NCBI GenBank assembly: GCA_030272585.1
Contig: BSYQ01000007.1
Coordinates: forward strand, 5,956,001 to 6,020,000
Reading direction: 5' to 3'
DNA length: 64,000 bases
Origin: Bryopsis sp. KO-2023
Lineage: Eukaryota > Chlorophyta > Ulvophyceae > Bryopsidales > Bryopsidaceae
Of this stretch, positions 63,244-64,000 are shown piece by piece. Every line of letters begins with the position of its first letter. Position 1 is the stretch's first letter. The notes beneath the pieces are model-generated. The model was not told where the DNA came from, made no database searches, and saw only the letters and a list, made by a program, of their open reading frames with translations. A program made the position numbers and the translations under genes.

Positions 63244-63856
63244 TTATGGTCTGGAACCAAACAAACAAACATCAAAGTACTCTGTAAAGGAGATGCCACT
63301 CTCCTGTGCGTCTGGAACCACACGAGGCGTCGAGCATTTGTCCACGAAGGGATTCACATCTTTCTTCGTTTCATGGGAAACATGGATGTTCCGCCACTTC
63401 AGGGGTCGTCCAGTTTTCCCCGCCTATCTCAGATCATTCTGCAACCAGCCCCAAATCATCGACAAAAGCACCGGCGTTAAGCTCTAGTGGATGCCCGAGA
63501 ATCACGGAGAGGCCTCCACTCCCACTCCGTCGTCCAAATTTTGCGAGAAGACAGTCTCCAATGCACTGGCATCGACAAGACGTTTCTCTTCTTGCAAACC
63601 TGGAATGATGTTTGTACGCATGTTTGTTTCACCTTGCGTTTGCGCTCCCCACGTGGGAACTGAATCCAAAAACGTCCAACACCCCGCGCAGCCCCTTCAG
63701 AAAGATGGGACGGCCATGCCAAGTTCTGTCACCAATCAACCATGTGACGAGGTTGGGGCCCTTCGCTGGCTTCAAATACCATCGAACGTCCTTCGAGAAC
63801 AGCCTCCTAAAACGGCACAGCCCATCGTAAACGGCGTCCTTTGTGCAGCCCTTCAA
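63244..63856 (-). CDS. Weak minus-strand coding signal, unresolved gene
   Basis: Function not recognised. The clearest part is a possible last exon, 63423-63244, opening AGKTGRPLKWRNIHVSHETK and reading 59 residues to a stop with balanced composition. A preceding candidate exon 63599-63526 (GLQEEKRLVDASALETVF) joins it in phase. Upstream, 63856-63610 is open with a natural-looking composition (GPNLVTWLIGDRTWHGRPIF), but the phase at its donor does not fit the next exon well and no ATG is clear. All of it could be an antisense artefact. Confidence 0.25.
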
Positions 63857-63891
63857 CCCATATCCCCAAACTACTGTTCGCTCATTGCATA

Positions 63892-64000
63892 ATGCGTGTT
63901 CCTGCGCGGTTTGCTCTCGTTTTGGCGTCGAGCCTGCTGGTTCTTGGCGCCCACGCCATTGGCGACGGGATCATTCGCAGGAGTGGTACTCAGTTTATCG
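63892..64000 (+). CDS. N-terminus of a secreted protein (cut by window edge)
   Basis: An ATG at 63892 opens a frame that runs off the end of the window after 36 codons. MRVPARFALVLASSLLVLGA with HAIGDG after it is a textbook signal peptide: a short basic start, a hydrophobic core of about 14 residues, and small residues at the cleavage site. The following GIIRRSGTQFI vaguely recalls the start of glycoside hydrolase family 5 mannanases, but 15 residues are too few to assign a family. The opposite strand is also open here. Confidence 0.45.
   Translation, partial: MRVPARFALVLASSLLVLGAHAIGDGIIRRSGTQFI

Overview
This is a 64 kb piece of nuclear chromosome from an intron-rich eukaryote, most likely a single-celled or simple alga. 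I can reconstruct 18 protein-coding genes from start to stop and see two more, poorly resolved, at the right edge. Fourteen of the 18 contain introns (82 in total, almost all GT-AG, typically 60-350 nt). H4 (two copies), the serine hydrolase and the leucine-rich repeat gene are intronless. The algal guess rests on four things: an organelle-targeted type II 3-dehydroquinate synthase (a family I know from plants, algae and archaea), a stand-alone urea carboxylase, a PPR protein, and a histone H4 with the plant-type Arg at position 77. Base composition and intron density would suit a chlorarachniophyte-like alga, but that is a low-confidence inference. There are no operons, transposon genes, CRISPR arrays, rRNA or credible tRNA genes.

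Layout from left to right. 0.5-3.2 kb: histone H4 and a short AHA1-N/Hch1-like Hsp90 co-chaperone, both minus. 3.8-16.7 kb: STT3, the catalytic subunit of oligosaccharyltransferase, then urea carboxylase, both plus. 17.3-24.4 kb: a PPR protein and a U-box protein, both minus, separated by a 2 kb pyrimidine-rich stretch. 25-26.8 kb: a rho-like glutathione S-transferase (plus). 27.6-34.4 kb: the XPF/ERCC4 repair nuclease (15 exons) and an FSH1-family serine hydrolase, both minus. 34.5-40.2 kb: 3-dehydroquinate synthase II, a second H4 and a PP2C phosphatase, all plus, followed by about 5 kb of gene-free, C-poor DNA. 45.3-49.3 kb: a theta-class GST and a full-length AHA1, both plus. 50.2-55.4 kb: a non-RD protein kinase (minus) and a leucine-rich-repeat protein (plus). 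57.8-62.1 kb: two divergent genes of one unrecognised family, arranged head to head. 63.2-64 kb: a weak minus-strand coding signal and the start of a secreted protein that runs out of the window.

Most genes are unrelated housekeeping functions: N-glycosylation, urea use, DNA repair, the shikimate pathway, chromatin, Hsp90 regulation, glutathione chemistry and signalling. They do not form one pathway. The most notable points are: the head-to-head pair of paralogues of unknown family sharing intron positions and phases; coexistence of an Hch1-like one-domain co-chaperone with full AHA1; two GC-AG introns in one gene; many introns bounded by AG|GT on both sides; two adjacent STT3 introns carrying copies of one 78-nt repeat; two inverted H4 genes with a 155-nt identical core; and long strand-asymmetric tracts downstream of several genes.
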